DNA of 64,000 nucleotides from JBJTUH01 sp044346175 (GCA_044346175.1 JBIIZQ010000012.1:1-64000); one strand, 5' to 3'. Positions 9,396 to 19,418 are shown, counted from the stretch's first letter. Notes: a model not told the origin generated them from the letters alone. Translations and numbers: made by a program.

Positions 9396-10037
9396 ATGAT
9401 GAATAGTATTAAACCCCAAATCACTATCCGTAATAATGCGTACGTAGATCGTAATATTTTACAACCAAATGGTAAAAAAATTCCTGTACTTCGGACACCT
9501 CCCTATACAGGTGAACAAAAATTGCCGTTAGGCACAACGGGAGGGATTGCGGTTCAGAATCGAATCAATTTGAATCAAATTACACCTGATGGAAAGACAC
9601 TACAGTATAGTGTACCTGAGAGTGTTGTACGCAAGTATATTGAGGGTAATCAGACCGATGGAAACTTGTATATCCAAGTTAATGGCAATGCTAAAACAAT
9701 GCCAAACCAAAAGGGAAAATCTGAACGTATTGATTTTGGTGTTCAAGGCATCCATGATTATGCAGGCACCCTTGGGGCGGGTTCAACAGAACTGAATTTG
9801 ACGGATTATGTAGACCCCTCAGATAGGAATACCCAGACATTCCGTATCCGTACAAGACCAAATTCGGGTAAAGATATTACCGACCAAATCCTCAATGACA
9901 AGGAGACGCAACGAGGTGTTTTACTACCCAACAACCAACAACCCATCCCACCTATGCCGTCCCCACCTCCTTCAGAAAACCCCTCTTTTTCTATTTACGG
10001 TGATGCACCAGATTTGAATTTGCCTCCGTTGCCATAG
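9396..10037 (+). CDS. Hypothetical protein, Asn/Gln-rich with proline-rich tail
   Basis: A 213-residue product with no recognised family. It is hydrophilic throughout, without signal peptide or membrane segment, and ends in a Pro-rich tail (PIPPMPSPPPSENP). It contains many Asn, Thr and Gly residues and no cysteine. The start is ATGATG with an AAGG element about 9 nt upstream, and a hairpin follows the gene, so it is probably a real single-gene transcription unit. The function cannot be inferred. Confidence 0.6.
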   Translation: MMNSIKPQITIRNNAYVDRNILQPNGKKIPVLRTPPYTGEQKLPLGTTGGIAVQNRINLNQITPDGKTLQYSVPESVVRKYIEGNQTDGNLYIQVNGNAKTMPNQKGKSERIDFGVQGIHDYAGTLGAGSTELNLTDYVDPSDRNTQTFRIRTRPNSGKDITDQILNDKETQRGVLLPNNQQPIPPMPSPPPSENPSFSIYGDAPDLNLPPLP

Positions 10038-10118
10038 GTAAAGAAGGCTGCAATCGTGGCTTAGTGGTCGATAAATACACCCAGCCATGCCCTAAACGAA
10101 TACCCACGAAGGTTTTTT

Positions 10119-10157
10119 ACCACAGTCCTCTTGCTCTTAGCGTAAGAGGACTGTGGT
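10119..10157 (+). terminator. Hairpin after the Asn/Gln-rich hypothetical gene
   Basis: Perfect 14-bp stem (ACCACAGTCCTCTT and complement) with an 11-nt loop, 80 bp past the stop at 10037. The downstream U-tract is weak. Confidence 0.5.
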
Positions 10158-10338
10158 CTTGCAAAGACAAAAGCCTAATAAGGTAAATGCTAAAGGTAGG
10201 AGGCAGCATGCGTTTTGAAGTGTTGAAGTTTAAAATCATTGTGACGATACTACTTTAACGTCTACTAAGGCACCATGACCTATATCCTTGAGAGAGAACA
10301 GACCCAAAGATAACAGACACAGAAAGACTTATTATAAG

Positions 10339-12453
10339 ATGCACACTTTGATGTCCCCAGCCAGAATGTTAAAAGTCGTATTATGCGTGTGTATTACTAT
10401 GGCAGCCCAGGGTTTTATGTCTGGCATGCAAACTGTTATCGCTGGTATCGATGACCCACTCCCCATGAAAGTTCGAGGGTATCCAAGGGTTTTTATGAAT
10501 ACCTCCCAAATGTTAGCGGTTCAGTCCCTTCTAAAATCGAAAGACCCCGTTGCTCTGACGCTACATCAACGGTTGCTTGAAAACGCAGAAAAAGGATACC
10601 AAACAGCACTCCTTTTACCGATAAAAACAGCCACAGGTCGCTCAGTGATTCAGGGGCATATGCGTCGCCTTTTTGATGAGTTTCAAAATTTCGGATATGC
10701 CACAGCCGTCACAGGAAATCAGAAGTACTCACAACGTGCTAGGGAACGTATACTACAAGTCTGTCAATATCTTGAAAATTGGAAACCCGAGATTATGATT
10801 GATATTGGTGAGGCCGCCTTAGCCCTTGCCATGGGGGTTGATGCGAACTATCGGGTACTGACCGATGCCGATTTAGTCTATATTCGCTCGGTAGTTTATG
10901 GAAAACTTTACAAAGAATGGGACATTGTAGATAAAGATAGCAAACGCTGGGGACTACTGAACGGAAGTGCCACGGCTAATATGGAAAATAATTGGTCAAT
11001 TGTCACCAGTGGTGGCATTGCAGCCTCTGTACCAGTCCTACTAGAAGCCCCTCAAGATGGGAAACGCTTTTTTGATGAGATGCCTCAAAATAAGGCAGCC
11101 CTTAGTATTTTTAGACGCAGTTATAAAAGTCTAAGAGACGGTAAAGCTATTGCGAATTACGGTCCTCATGGTGGCTGGCATGAAGGGATGGGATACTGGG
11201 ATTTCTCGGGCAAATATCTTTTTGGGATGTCAGCCACTGCCCAACGTGTGTTTGGAGATGATTTTGGTTTAATGAAACTTAAAGGTATCCCACAAACAGG
11301 TCTTTACCCTTTGTACATGACAGGTAGCTCTCGATGGGTCTTTAATTATGGCGATGCTCATGCGGCTTCTTTTAATTCATGGGTGCCTCATTACTTGGCT
11401 AATTTTTATGGGCAACCTCATATGACACAGCTTATCGTGCAAGGTATTGCGGAAAAGAGCTTAACCACGGCTTCAGTCCCTCAGTTAGCAGAATATGCCC
11501 AATTAAAAGTACGTACACAGCCACAGCTTAAGCCACTCCCTTTTGACCGTTATTTTGCTGGTAAAGGAGAAGTCGCCAGTTTTAGAAGTAGCTGGGAGTA
11601 TGGTAAGGGGCTTTCCTTGATGATTAAAGCTGGGGAGCTATACAGTCAATACGGTATTACCCATGCTCAGTTGGATTCGGGTTCTTTTGTCCTTGATTAT
11701 TCAGGGGTTCGAATTGCCACAGACATTGGTGCTGAAAATTATGGCGTTTCTGGTGTCGGTTTATCCTCACCCAATAGTGTCCGTTGGAAGCTGTACCGTG
11801 TCCGTGCGGAGGGGAATAATACCTTAGTACTGAATCCAAGTTTAGCCCCTGACCAATCTTTGAATGGCAGAACCCGACTCTATGGATTTCAAAGTACGGC
11901 ACAACGTGCAAGAATCTTTGCAGATTTAACCCCAGCGTATCTCCCTTTCTTAGGAGAGAATTCACGAGTGACTCGAGGCGTGATGCTGGACCGTGTAGGA
12001 CTTTTTACAGTCATTCGGGACGAAATCCGAAGTAAAAAACGTATTCAAAAAGGGTTATGGAATGCACATTTTAGCAAAACACGTACCCCTTTGTATGTCA
12101 TTTCCCATGACCATCGTTGGGCAGTGATTGGCAATCCCTCTCGGGGTGCCGTCATGGTATTTCATTTACAAGATAACAACAAAACGACAGGCTTTCGGTT
12201 TGAAGCGGCAACCTACCAAGTAGAGTCTCGAGTACCTGCTTTTAAAAATGAAGAAAGTCGTGCCGAATTTTTAAAACTTGTATACGGCTTTGAACAAACA
12301 TCTCAGTTGGATGCTCAGGTGGTTGCCTACGGGATTTCTGCCCATCAGGCAAGGGTCTTTCAAGGGGTCGATGTTAAAACCTTAATACCGTGTATTAAAC
12401 AGCTACACCTTCCTGAAAGTAGTGTACCCAATGTACCTTTGAATCAATGGTAA
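10339..12453 (+). CDS. Heparinase II/III-like exported protein (putative polysaccharide lyase)
   Basis: I place the start at 10339, where a signal peptide begins (MHTLMSPARMLKVVLCVC...); an in-frame ATG at 10288 would add 17 hydrophilic residues. The mature protein resembles the alginate lyase/heparinase II-III superfamily: an alpha/alpha-toroid half with NMENNWSIVTSGG and NYGPHGGWHEGMGYWDFSGKYLF, then a beta-rich half beginning near the AHAAS segment and continuing through ITHAQLDSGSFVLDY, which fits the conserved His-rich heparinase core. It probably degrades an acidic polysaccharide in the periplasm or outside the cell. The substrate is unknown, and no other carbohydrate enzyme is adjacent. 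Confidence 0.75.
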   Translation: MHTLMSPARMLKVVLCVCITMAAQGFMSGMQTVIAGIDDPLPMKVRGYPRVFMNTSQMLAVQSLLKSKDPVALTLHQRLLENAEKGYQTALLLPIKTATGRSVIQGHMRRLFDEFQNFGYATAVTGNQKYSQRARERILQVCQYLENWKPEIMIDIGEAALALAMGVDANYRVLTDADLVYIRSVVYGKLYKEWDIVDKDSKRWGLLNGSATANMENNWSIVTSGGIAASVPVLLEAPQDGKRFFDEMPQNKAALSIFRRSYKSLRDGKAIANYGPHGGWHEGMGYWDFSGKYLFGMSATAQRVFGDDFGLMKLKGIPQTGLYPLYMTGSSRWVFNYGDAHAASFNSWVPHYLANFYGQPHMTQLIVQGIAEKSLTTASVPQLAEYAQLKVRTQPQLKPLPFDRYFAGKGEVASFRSSWEYGKGLSLMIKAGELYSQYGITHAQLDSGSFVLDYSGVRIATDIGAENYGVSGVGLSSPNSVRWKLYRVRAEGNNTLVLNPSLAPDQSLNGRTRLYGFQSTAQRARIFADLTPAYLPFLGENSRVTRGVMLDRVGLFTVIRDEIRSKKRIQKGLWNAHFSKTRTPLYVISHDHRWAVIGNPSRGAVMVFHLQDNNKTTGFRFEAATYQVESRVPAFKNEESRAEFLKLVYGFEQTSQLDAQVVAYGISAHQARVFQGVDVKTLIPCIKQLHLPESSVPNVPLNQW

Positions 12454-12480
12454 GCTGGCACGCAGCATTAAGTAAAGATC

Positions 12481-14562
12481 TTACTCAAGTAACGAAGAGC
12501 TTGTATCAATCACTGGGTCGAAACGACGCAGGCTAATACATACTCGCCTTTGGGGTTCCTTGCCAATACTCATACTCATGAGAGGGGCTTCATGGGCTTC
12601 AATGGCTTCATGCTGGATTCTTCTTAGTTTGGCGGGTAAGGGGTCAAGGGTAACAGGTGAGCCTGTTGCGATGACTTTTGCAATTCCTGTAGCGACCGCC
12701 TCGGCGGCTGCCTGTTGGGCTTCAGGAGAAGGGGTTTCATAAGAAGTTTGAGGGGCTGTTTCTTGCCAAGCTTCTAAAAAATGAGTCCAATGCGAGGCAA
12801 ATGTTGCTTGGAGAGGGTCTTGCGAAGCTTTTTTTAGGGCTTGATAAATCCCTTGTGTCAGTTGACTTGGGGTGCTGCCACCAATAATGTGCAAAGGCAA
12901 GTCATATTCTTGCGCGAGTCGTGCAATCCGACTCCCAGAACGAGCTTGGTTCCGAAGGGTGATAATGGCATCTGCATGCTCAATCGTTTTAGTGACCGTA
13001 ACGGTATGATGCAACTGCACGTGATGGATGGTTTTTAAAAGAAGCCCGCTCGGGACACCATAGGCGTAAAGGTGAAAGAGCTTTTGTTTGGGTTGAAATG
13101 CAGGAGCCTCGTGGACACTGGGCATGGTTTCTTCTCGTAACCACATGGCTTCTTTGAGGGTATCTAGGGTCGTATCCGTTATTGTGCTGGAAGAGAAAGC
13201 GTCGTTAAAACCAAGCTCATGAAGGGGTGTCATGGCGGCGGACTCTCCATACCATTTTGCAAAGCGTTCTTCAAGAGGACGTTCAGCGTGACGTTGGGCA
13301 CCGTGCTTTTTGGAGTGTTCTGCCCAGTGCTTTTTAGGGTGTGTGGGGTCGCTTTGAAGCGGGGCAAGTTCCTGATGGTTTGAAATACCCGCACCCACCT
13401 TATGTGTCATATGTGCTGGGAGCGCCGTCACACTAGGACGTTTCGTCACGACTTCTCCCGTTTCGGGGTTTAAGGTACGTACTTCAGGGAGAGGCGTTTC
13501 ACCTCGTAAAAGTCTATCCACAGAGGCTTGTAAATCATGATAAATGGCAAGGGAGTCTCGGTCACGGAGTTCAATGAGGGTTTGAAAGGTGGTTGGTTTT
13601 TCACGCTCTAGGATACTCTTTTGGGTACCACGACGGCGGGCTTCCTCATCCGACAAAGTGACAGACTGAATGCCACCTACAAGGTCACTTAATGTGGGGT
13701 TTTTAATAAGGTTTTCCAAAATACGACCATGTGCCGTTGCAATCAGCATGACCCCACGCTCTGCAATGGTGCGAGCTGCTTGGGCTTCCTCTAAGGTGCC
13801 AATCTCGTCCACAATAATGACCTCGGGAGTGTGATTTTCTACGGCTTCAATCATCACCCGGGCCTGTGCTTTTGGGTTAGATACTTGTAAGCGTCTGGCA
13901 CGTCCAATACCCGCATGAGGAATATCACCATCACCCGCAATTTCATTGGAAGTATCAATGACCATGACTCGTAAGCCTCGTGCATTGGCAAGTAAATAGG
14001 CCATTTCTCTTAAACGGGTGGTTTTCCCTACGCCTGGCGGACCTAAAAAGAGTAGACTTGGGTAAGCCCTGTGGGCTTCAGGAAATAAATCAAGCAATGT
14101 ATGCACAGTACCCTGAATGGCACGACCCACACGACAGGTTAACCCCACAATATCACCCTGACGGTTCCTCATCGCACTAATACGGTGGAGTGTACGAGGG
14201 AGTCCTGTACGGTTATCGTCCATAAATTTAGGGAGCTGGCGCACCATGGTATCAAGGTCGGCTTGGGTCACAATATATTGTGTAAAGACTAGGCATTTTC
14301 GGTATTGTTCCACACCTTCAGGCACTTCAGACATCAGTGCGAGCGTTTCTTCAAAGAGACGACATTCCAGCGGTCTGCCAAGGTCCAAAACGAGTTCCAA
14401 TAAACCATGCTGCCAACCTTCAGGGAGTGATGTTTCAAGCAACGTTTTAAGAGGGGCAGGTAGGCTATGAAAAAGAGGCAACCATTCGGTATCAGGAAGT
14501 GCTGTGGTAATACGTGTGCTGAAACGGTCGGTCATGCAGGAGGTCAGGTTTGAAGAGAGCAT
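12481..14562 (-). CDS. AAA+ ATPase with C-terminal R3H domain (Ycf45/SpoIIIAA-like)
   Basis: The central region is a SpoIIIAA-like P-loop ATPase: Walker A GPPGVGKTT, then VMVIDTSNEIAGDGD and the acidic EVIIVDEIGTLEEA segment. After a low-complexity linker, the last 40 or so residues contain an R3H-type single-stranded nucleic acid-binding motif (RRIQHEAIEAH, then SIGKEPQRRVCIS). This ATPase+R3H architecture is characteristic of cyanobacterial and plastid Ycf45 proteins, the best lineage clue in the window. Its cellular role is not established. Possible starts are 14646, 14562 and 14535; none has a Shine-Dalgarno sequence, and I chose the middle one. Confidence 0.85.
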   Translation of the reverse strand: MLSSNLTSCMTDRFSTRITTALPDTEWLPLFHSLPAPLKTLLETSLPEGWQHGLLELVLDLGRPLECRLFEETLALMSEVPEGVEQYRKCLVFTQYIVTQADLDTMVRQLPKFMDDNRTGLPRTLHRISAMRNRQGDIVGLTCRVGRAIQGTVHTLLDLFPEAHRAYPSLLFLGPPGVGKTTRLREMAYLLANARGLRVMVIDTSNEIAGDGDIPHAGIGRARRLQVSNPKAQARVMIEAVENHTPEVIIVDEIGTLEEAQAARTIAERGVMLIATAHGRILENLIKNPTLSDLVGGIQSVTLSDEEARRRGTQKSILEREKPTTFQTLIELRDRDSLAIYHDLQASVDRLLRGETPLPEVRTLNPETGEVVTKRPSVTALPAHMTHKVGAGISNHQELAPLQSDPTHPKKHWAEHSKKHGAQRHAERPLEERFAKWYGESAAMTPLHELGFNDAFSSSTITDTTLDTLKEAMWLREETMPSVHEAPAFQPKQKLFHLYAYGVPSGLLLKTIHHVQLHHTVTVTKTIEHADAIITLRNQARSGSRIARLAQEYDLPLHIIGGSTPSQLTQGIYQALKKASQDPLQATFASHWTHFLEAWQETAPQTSYETPSPEAQQAAAEAVATGIAKVIATGSPVTLDPLPAKLRRIQHEAIEAHEAPLMSMSIGKEPQRRVCISLRRFDPVIDTSSSLLE

Positions 14563-14694
14563 TGAATAAACTTTAAAGCAAGGGTGGACATGGTATTTAG
14601 GTAGTATAGGTAAAAACATGGCAAAATTAGCAACATGAAGGCACATGGTACACAGGATGTGACTTTGATACCTATCCTTTTAGTATACCCCAAA

Positions 14695-15312
14695 TTACCT
14701 TAAAACATGGCACATCAGTACTTTAGCTTGCTTACGAAGGTACTTCCCCAAGTGCCAGCCCCCTAATCCTCCTAAGACTCCCGTGGTAGCCCCTACACCT
14801 AAGCGTTCCATTTCACGGGTGGCACCTGTATTTTGTGCCATTTCATAGCCGAGGTTTGCCGTATATTGTCCAACCCCAAGAGCGGTTAAATGTGGAAGAT
14901 GCTCCTGTATGAAACGATAGCCAATCAGCCCTGCGGTAGGTCGATAACCAGGCCAGAGGCTCCCGTGTTTTACAAAGGCTCGTGCTTGAAAACTTTCCAA
15001 CCCTCTGCCAGCCCAAGTGTCCCAAGCCTTTGCAAGTGGTTTTAAGGGTTGGCTTACAAGCCATCCACACCCAGCTATCAGTGGGAATAATCCCAGCGTA
15101 TATACGCCACCAGCAAGTGCAAACACGGCACCTGTGGCACTGCTGAGCCAAGGGATGGTTTTTACAGCTCGTTCAGTCACGCCTGCTTGTACGGATGGGC
15201 GATAACGCCTAAGAAAAGTGGCTTTTACCAAGTGTTTATGGGGTAAAGTAGTCACCACTTGGTTCGTCATTGGTTTTTGAATACAGGTGCGTATCGAAGA
15301 AAGGCTTATCAT
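14695..15312 (-). CDS. Hypothetical Gly-rich, partly hydrophobic protein
   Basis: A 205-residue product with no recognised family. Residues about 57-85 form a hydrophobic Gly/Ala/Leu-rich stretch that could be one or two membrane helices. The C-terminal part again is Gly-rich (GATTGVLGGLGGWHLG) and ends basic. It resembles in composition, though not clearly in sequence, the hydrophobic Gly/Ala segments of the 944-residue protein at 48558-51392. It sits on the same strand as the R3H ATPase, 132 bp upstream of its chosen start. Confidence 0.55.
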   Translation of the reverse strand: MISLSSIRTCIQKPMTNQVVTTLPHKHLVKATFLRRYRPSVQAGVTERAVKTIPWLSSATGAVFALAGGVYTLGLFPLIAGCGWLVSQPLKPLAKAWDTWAGRGLESFQARAFVKHGSLWPGYRPTAGLIGYRFIQEHLPHLTALGVGQYTANLGYEMAQNTGATREMERLGVGATTGVLGGLGGWHLGKYLRKQAKVLMCHVLR

Positions 15313-15490
15313 GGATAGCAGGTACTTTGTGATTAAAAATGGGGGGGAAGGGTTTTAGCGTTTCATACCGTATGAAGTTCAGTGATAGCATGCCTAATCC
15401 TTACGAGGTGTGGCCATCACTAAAAGTCAAAAAACCTGTCAAACTTTGGAAGTGCTATCGGCTTATTGTGTGTGTCAAGGTCAAATAAAA

Positions 15491-15525
15491 CCCCCTCAAA
15501 GCAAATACAACCTTGCTTTGAGGGG
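15491..15525 (-). terminator. recA terminator
   Basis: A 13-bp GC-rich stem (CCCCTCAAAGCAA and complement), 8-nt loop, followed on the minus strand by GTTTTATTTG. It sits 24 bp past the recA stop, a textbook intrinsic terminator. Confidence 0.85.
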
Positions 15526-15548
15526 TATAAAACAGAATGAGGAATGAT

Positions 15549-16679
15549 TTAACCAGAAACTTCAGCCAGCATAGCAGCATCCGTGGTGGTGGGTACTCCC
15601 CCCATTGCCATTTGGTTAGCTTGATTTTGTTGGAGTGCTTGTGCTTTTTGTTCCGCCACTTGTTGACGGACTTTTTGGTCAATTTCCTGAACTAATTCTG
15701 GGTTTTCACGTAGAAACTCCCGTACTTTGTCTCGTCCTTGTCCTAGACGCTCGCTGTTATAGCTAAACCAAGCACCCGCACGTTTAATAATACCAAAGTC
15801 TGTGGCGACATCAATCAGACATCCCAGCGTGCTAATGCCTTCACCGAAGAGAATGTCAAACTCTGCAATTCTAAACGGGGGGGCTACCTTGTTTTTAACA
15901 ATTTTAACTTTGACACGGTTTCCGTACTCGGCACCATCTTTTTTCAAAGACTCAATCCGACGAATGTCAAGCCTTACACTGGAGTAAAACTTAAGGGCAT
16001 TGCCTCCAGTGGTCGTTTCAGGATTACCGTACATCACTCCAATTTTTTGACGCAATTGATTGATGAAAATAACCGTTGTTTGGGTTTTGTTAACAACCGC
16101 CGTAAGCTTTCGTAACGCTTGGCTCATCAATCGTGCCTGTAAGCCGACATGACTATCACCCATATCGCCTTCAATTTCTGCTTTGGGTACCAAGGCAGCC
16201 ACGGAGTCCACAACAATTAAATCCAAGGCACTGGAGCGGACAAGCTGTTCTGTAATATCTAGTGCTTGCTCGCCTGAGTCAGGCTGGCTCACAAGGAGGT
16301 CGTTAATATTCACCCCTAAACGACCTGCATACTCAGGGTCAAGGGCATGTTCGGCATCGATAAAAGCTGCCATGCCACCCGCTTTTTGGGTTTGAGCAAT
16401 CACGGTGAGTGTCAGGGTGGTTTTACCGCTGGATTCAGGGCCGTAAATCTCGATAATACGCCCACGAGGTAAACCGCCTACCCCTAAAGCAATGTCAAGC
16501 GACAAAGCCCCCGTAGAAATGACATCCTGTACCAAGGAGGTTTTATCTCCCAGTTTCATGACAGACCCTTTACCGTGGGTGCGTTCAATGGCATCCATGG
16601 CAAGACTAAGGGCTTTACGACGGTCTTGAAATTCAAGCGATTCAGAGTTATTAGAGGCGTGTGGACTTGCCATCATCAT
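15549..16679 (-). CDS. recA: Recombinase RecA
   Basis: Catalyses homologous pairing and strand exchange and promotes LexA-type repressor autocleavage. Signatures in order: EFQDRRKALSLAMDAIERTHGKGSVM, Walker A GPESSGKTT, AFIDAEHALDPEYA, the loop-1 region and INQLRQKIGVMYGNPETTTGGNALKFY. I place the start at the run of three ATG codons ending at 16679, directly before the conserved N-terminal region, giving 376 residues. The frame stays open to 16796, but those 39 codons do not look like RecA. The C-terminal tail is Gln/Ala-rich rather than strongly acidic. No convincing SOS operator was found upstream. Confidence 0.97.
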   Translation of the reverse strand: MMMASPHASNNSESLEFQDRRKALSLAMDAIERTHGKGSVMKLGDKTSLVQDVISTGALSLDIALGVGGLPRGRIIEIYGPESSGKTTLTLTVIAQTQKAGGMAAFIDAEHALDPEYAGRLGVNINDLLVSQPDSGEQALDITEQLVRSSALDLIVVDSVAALVPKAEIEGDMGDSHVGLQARLMSQALRKLTAVVNKTQTTVIFINQLRQKIGVMYGNPETTTGGNALKFYSSVRLDIRRIESLKKDGAEYGNRVKVKIVKNKVAPPFRIAEFDILFGEGISTLGCLIDVATDFGIIKRAGAWFSYNSERLGQGRDKVREFLRENPELVQEIDQKVRQQVAEQKAQALQQNQANQMAMGGVPTTTDAAMLAEVSG

Positions 16680-17002
16680 GTGTGTTGAAACCTTGTTAAA
16701 TCGTGGCATGTCGTCCAGTAAAACATCTGAAAGACGACAGCGGGGGTAGGAACTAGTTTTAAGAGACTGTCTTGCTCGTAATACCTTAGGAGCCAATAAG
16801 ACTATGACATGTAGTGTACTGCATTTATATACATTTGTCTATAAGAGAGTGTTTAAAATGAGGGGTGTGACACTTTGGGCAGCTTGAAATAAGCACCAGC
16901 CTCATCTTCTGTGTTGCGATACTTTGTTACTATAGTGGGTTATGCGTTGTGCTTGAATGGTTCATGGTGTTAATGAGTGAGGTGAGGCATGAGGTTTTGT
17001 GC

Positions 17003-18115
17003 TTAGGGTACAAGCCATCCTATACTTTTGAGTTGCCGTGCAAAAAGCTCTAAGCTGGTCATGTGCTGTGTGGATAAGTGGTATGCCAGTATTTCATTGA
17101 GGTAGCTAAGAATGCTATCTGTGAGTAATGGGTTCATTTGTCGATGAATCAGTGCATCCTTTACGATGAGTCGTTGTTGCTCTTTGTTTAATGTTCGCCA
17201 CTGGGCATGAGAATGCACTAACATTTGTACGACGGTCTTAACACCGTGTTTATCTTCTGCTGAAAGATTGACAGGTGAAACCCATACCCCAAAAACAAAG
17301 GGATGTTTGGTTTGGGCATACCACAAGGAAGCAAGATCGAGAGGGTGCCATATGGATGGTTTCACAGAAGTGTGGTTTGTGGGTGTATAACGTGTACTTG
17401 TACGTGGTTTGGAGTCGTCGATATGTTGTGTGGCGATGAGTGCTTCATCGCCAATCATTAAAATAGGGGTTTTGTCTTCCTCTTGCTGAATATGGGCGAG
17501 TCCTTCACCGTGGCGATAGACTTCAAATCCGTCCTGCCACCTTGACGAGGGGGAAATCATCTTGTTGAGCATGCAGGCAAGCAGTGCGACGGAAGTTTCG
17601 GACGCATCAGGTACCAAAAAACGTTGCCCAGGTTTGAACCCGAGTGGTGGCGTTTGCGTATACAGTGCGACGCTCAGGATTTGGTCTTTTTGAGAGACGA
17701 TGCCAAGCTCTGGCCACAAGGTAAATTTTTCTCGGTTTTGCAAGTATACTAAACTTGAAATGGGTGAAAGGGCTAGTGCTTCTTGCAAGGCCAGCTGATT
17801 GAGATAGGTCGGTGTACCGTGCTGCCATTGTACTGCCATGCCATGGCAAAGCGTTTGTTCTACGGGGCGTGTAAATCTTTGCTTTTGCAGTTGCTCCTGA
17901 AGGGACACCGCCATAGAGACTCGGGGCATTTCTGTTGAGGTTCTTAAGCGAAGCATATCCCAGTAAAGAGGTAAGCAGTTGAGGAAGTCAAAATACCCAA
18001 CTTTAAGATGCGACGGAAATCCGACATCAGGTAAAATGGCTTCCTCGTGGTCTGGCTTAAGGTCTGGCTTGTGAGGCCCATTGATGTAACTATCGAAATC
18101 AGTTGTCATCGTCAT
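17003..18115 (-). CDS. mqnA: Chorismate dehydratase (futalosine menaquinone pathway)
   Basis: MqnA dehydrates chorismate to 3-enolpyruvylbenzoate, the entry step of the futalosine route. Conserved features are KVGYFDFLNCLPLYW near residue 38, SSLVYLQNREKF, DASETSVALLACML, MIGDEALIA and HPFVFGVWVSP. At 370 residues it is about 80 longer than usual. The excess is an N-terminal extension of about 35 residues and a Thr/Ser/Pro-rich insertion of about 25 residues after the IGDEAL motif. It follows mqnE on the same strand with 91 bp between, supporting the assignment. The start is ATG-ACG-ATG. Confidence 0.85.
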   Translation of the reverse strand: MTMTTDFDSYINGPHKPDLKPDHEEAILPDVGFPSHLKVGYFDFLNCLPLYWDMLRLRTSTEMPRVSMAVSLQEQLQKQRFTRPVEQTLCHGMAVQWQHGTPTYLNQLALQEALALSPISSLVYLQNREKFTLWPELGIVSQKDQILSVALYTQTPPLGFKPGQRFLVPDASETSVALLACMLNKMISPSSRWQDGFEVYRHGEGLAHIQQEEDKTPILMIGDEALIATQHIDDSKPRTSTRYTPTNHTSVKPSIWHPLDLASLWYAQTKHPFVFGVWVSPVNLSAEDKHGVKTVVQMLVHSHAQWRTLNKEQQRLIVKDALIHRQMNPLLTDSILSYLNEILAYHLSTQHMTSLELFARQLKSIGWLVP

Positions 18116-18206
18116 TAACCCTGAAAATAGTAACCTATACGCACAACCACTGCTGCATAACTTTTACACAACTGGCGTAAAGCTTGAGAAACGTCACAGG
18201 TAGGGA

Positions 18207-19418
18207 CTATCTTACAACGGGTTGATAGAATAAATCACGCTCTATAGGGGTTCTGCCCGCCGAACGTATGAGATGTGCCAGTGCGACATCGGTGAGCTGT
18301 TGCGAGGTTGCAGTACCTGCAGCGTGTGCGATTTTTTCTTGCACCACGGTACCGTCAATATCACTAACCCCAAAGTAGAGACCTACTTGCGAGATTTTTT
18401 CACCGATATGAATCCAGAACGACTTAATATGTTGGAAATTGTCTAACATTAAACGAGAGACTGCAAAGTTTTTAAGGTTCTCTAGTCCAGTGAGGGCAAG
18501 GGAGGGGTCCATACTGGTATTGTCATAGTAACAATTGAGAGGGATAAAGCTATAAAAGCCTCCACTGAGGTCTTGCTGGGTACGGAGTGCCATCATGTGT
18601 TCAATGCGTTCTTGTGGCGTTTCGCCTAATCCTGCAAGCATGGTGGCATTGCTACGAATCCCCATGCCATGGGCGATGCCGTGAATACGGCACCAATCTT
18701 CTCCAGAGAGTTTATCAGGACACACCAGTTGTCTGACACGCTCAGAGAACACCTCGGCACCGCCTCCTGGAAGTGCTTGTAAGCCAGCTGCTTGAAGGGT
18801 TTTTAGGGTTTCCTCAATGCTGATACCATCCAATTTGGCAATGTAGGCAATCTCAGCTGCGGTGAGAGCTTTTCTACCTACATCAGGGTAGTGCTTGCGG
18901 AGTGCTTCCAATAATGAAACATAATACTGAAGGTTCATTTCACGGTAGTGTCCAGCCACAATATGAAACTCTTTCAAAAGGTGTTTTTCGCTGTAGCGTT
19001 CAATCCCCTCAAGCACTTGTTCTACCGAGAGTTTATAAGCCAAGGGAGATTTTTCCCCTTTTTTGAAGGCACAAAACTTACAATGGTCTTCGCAAATATT
19101 GGTGGGGTTAATATGGTAATTACGTACCCAGTAGACATGGTTTCGGGTTTCGGGGGGCATCGCCTGTGTGCGAGCCAGTTCTGCAAGCATACCAATGGCA
19201 AGTAAATCGGTTGATTCATACACTTTTAAGCCATCTTCCAACGTTAAACGTTGACGATGGGCAACCTTCTCATAAATCTCAAAAAGAGGATGATGCGGTG
19301 TGATGAACCCTGAAGTTAAAACTACCTCAAGGGCTTCCTGACCCACGTTTGAGAATGAGGGGGCAACCATAGGATAATCAATAGCGTGTTGGGTGCGTGC
19401 AGAGGTGTGTGTGGTCAT
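18207..19418 (-). CDS. mqnE: Aminodeoxyfutalosine synthase, radical SAM enzyme
   Basis: Joins 3-enolpyruvylbenzoate with SAM-derived adenosine to form 6-amino-6-deoxyfutalosine. The [4Fe-4S] cluster motif is C109-x3-C113-x2-C116 (CEDHCKFCAFKK). Further family segments are LPGGGAEVFSERVR, the TMLAGLGETPQERIEHMMALR stretch and the C-terminal VGLYFGVSDIDGTVVQEKI. I prefer MqnE over the related MqnC because of the GGFYSFIPLNCYYDNT and DIDGTVVQEKI segments and the adjacent mqnA. Length 403 is close to the usual 360-400. It is the first gene of the unit, divergent from ispH. Confidence 0.92.
   Translation of the reverse strand: MTTHTSARTQHAIDYPMVAPSFSNVGQEALEVVLTSGFITPHHPLFEIYEKVAHRQRLTLEDGLKVYESTDLLAIGMLAELARTQAMPPETRNHVYWVRNYHINPTNICEDHCKFCAFKKGEKSPLAYKLSVEQVLEGIERYSEKHLLKEFHIVAGHYREMNLQYYVSLLEALRKHYPDVGRKALTAAEIAYIAKLDGISIEETLKTLQAAGLQALPGGGAEVFSERVRQLVCPDKLSGEDWCRIHGIAHGMGIRSNATMLAGLGETPQERIEHMMALRTQQDLSGGFYSFIPLNCYYDNTSMDPSLALTGLENLKNFAVSRLMLDNFQHIKSFWIHIGEKISQVGLYFGVSDIDGTVVQEKIAHAAGTATSQQLTDVALAHLIRSAGRTPIERDLFYQPVVR

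Noticed and set aside
16797..17002. SOS/LexA operator upstream of recA
   Set aside because: I found neither a clear GAAC-N4-GTTC nor a CTG-N10-CAG or cyanobacterial-type box; the weak AGTGTACTGC match is not enough.
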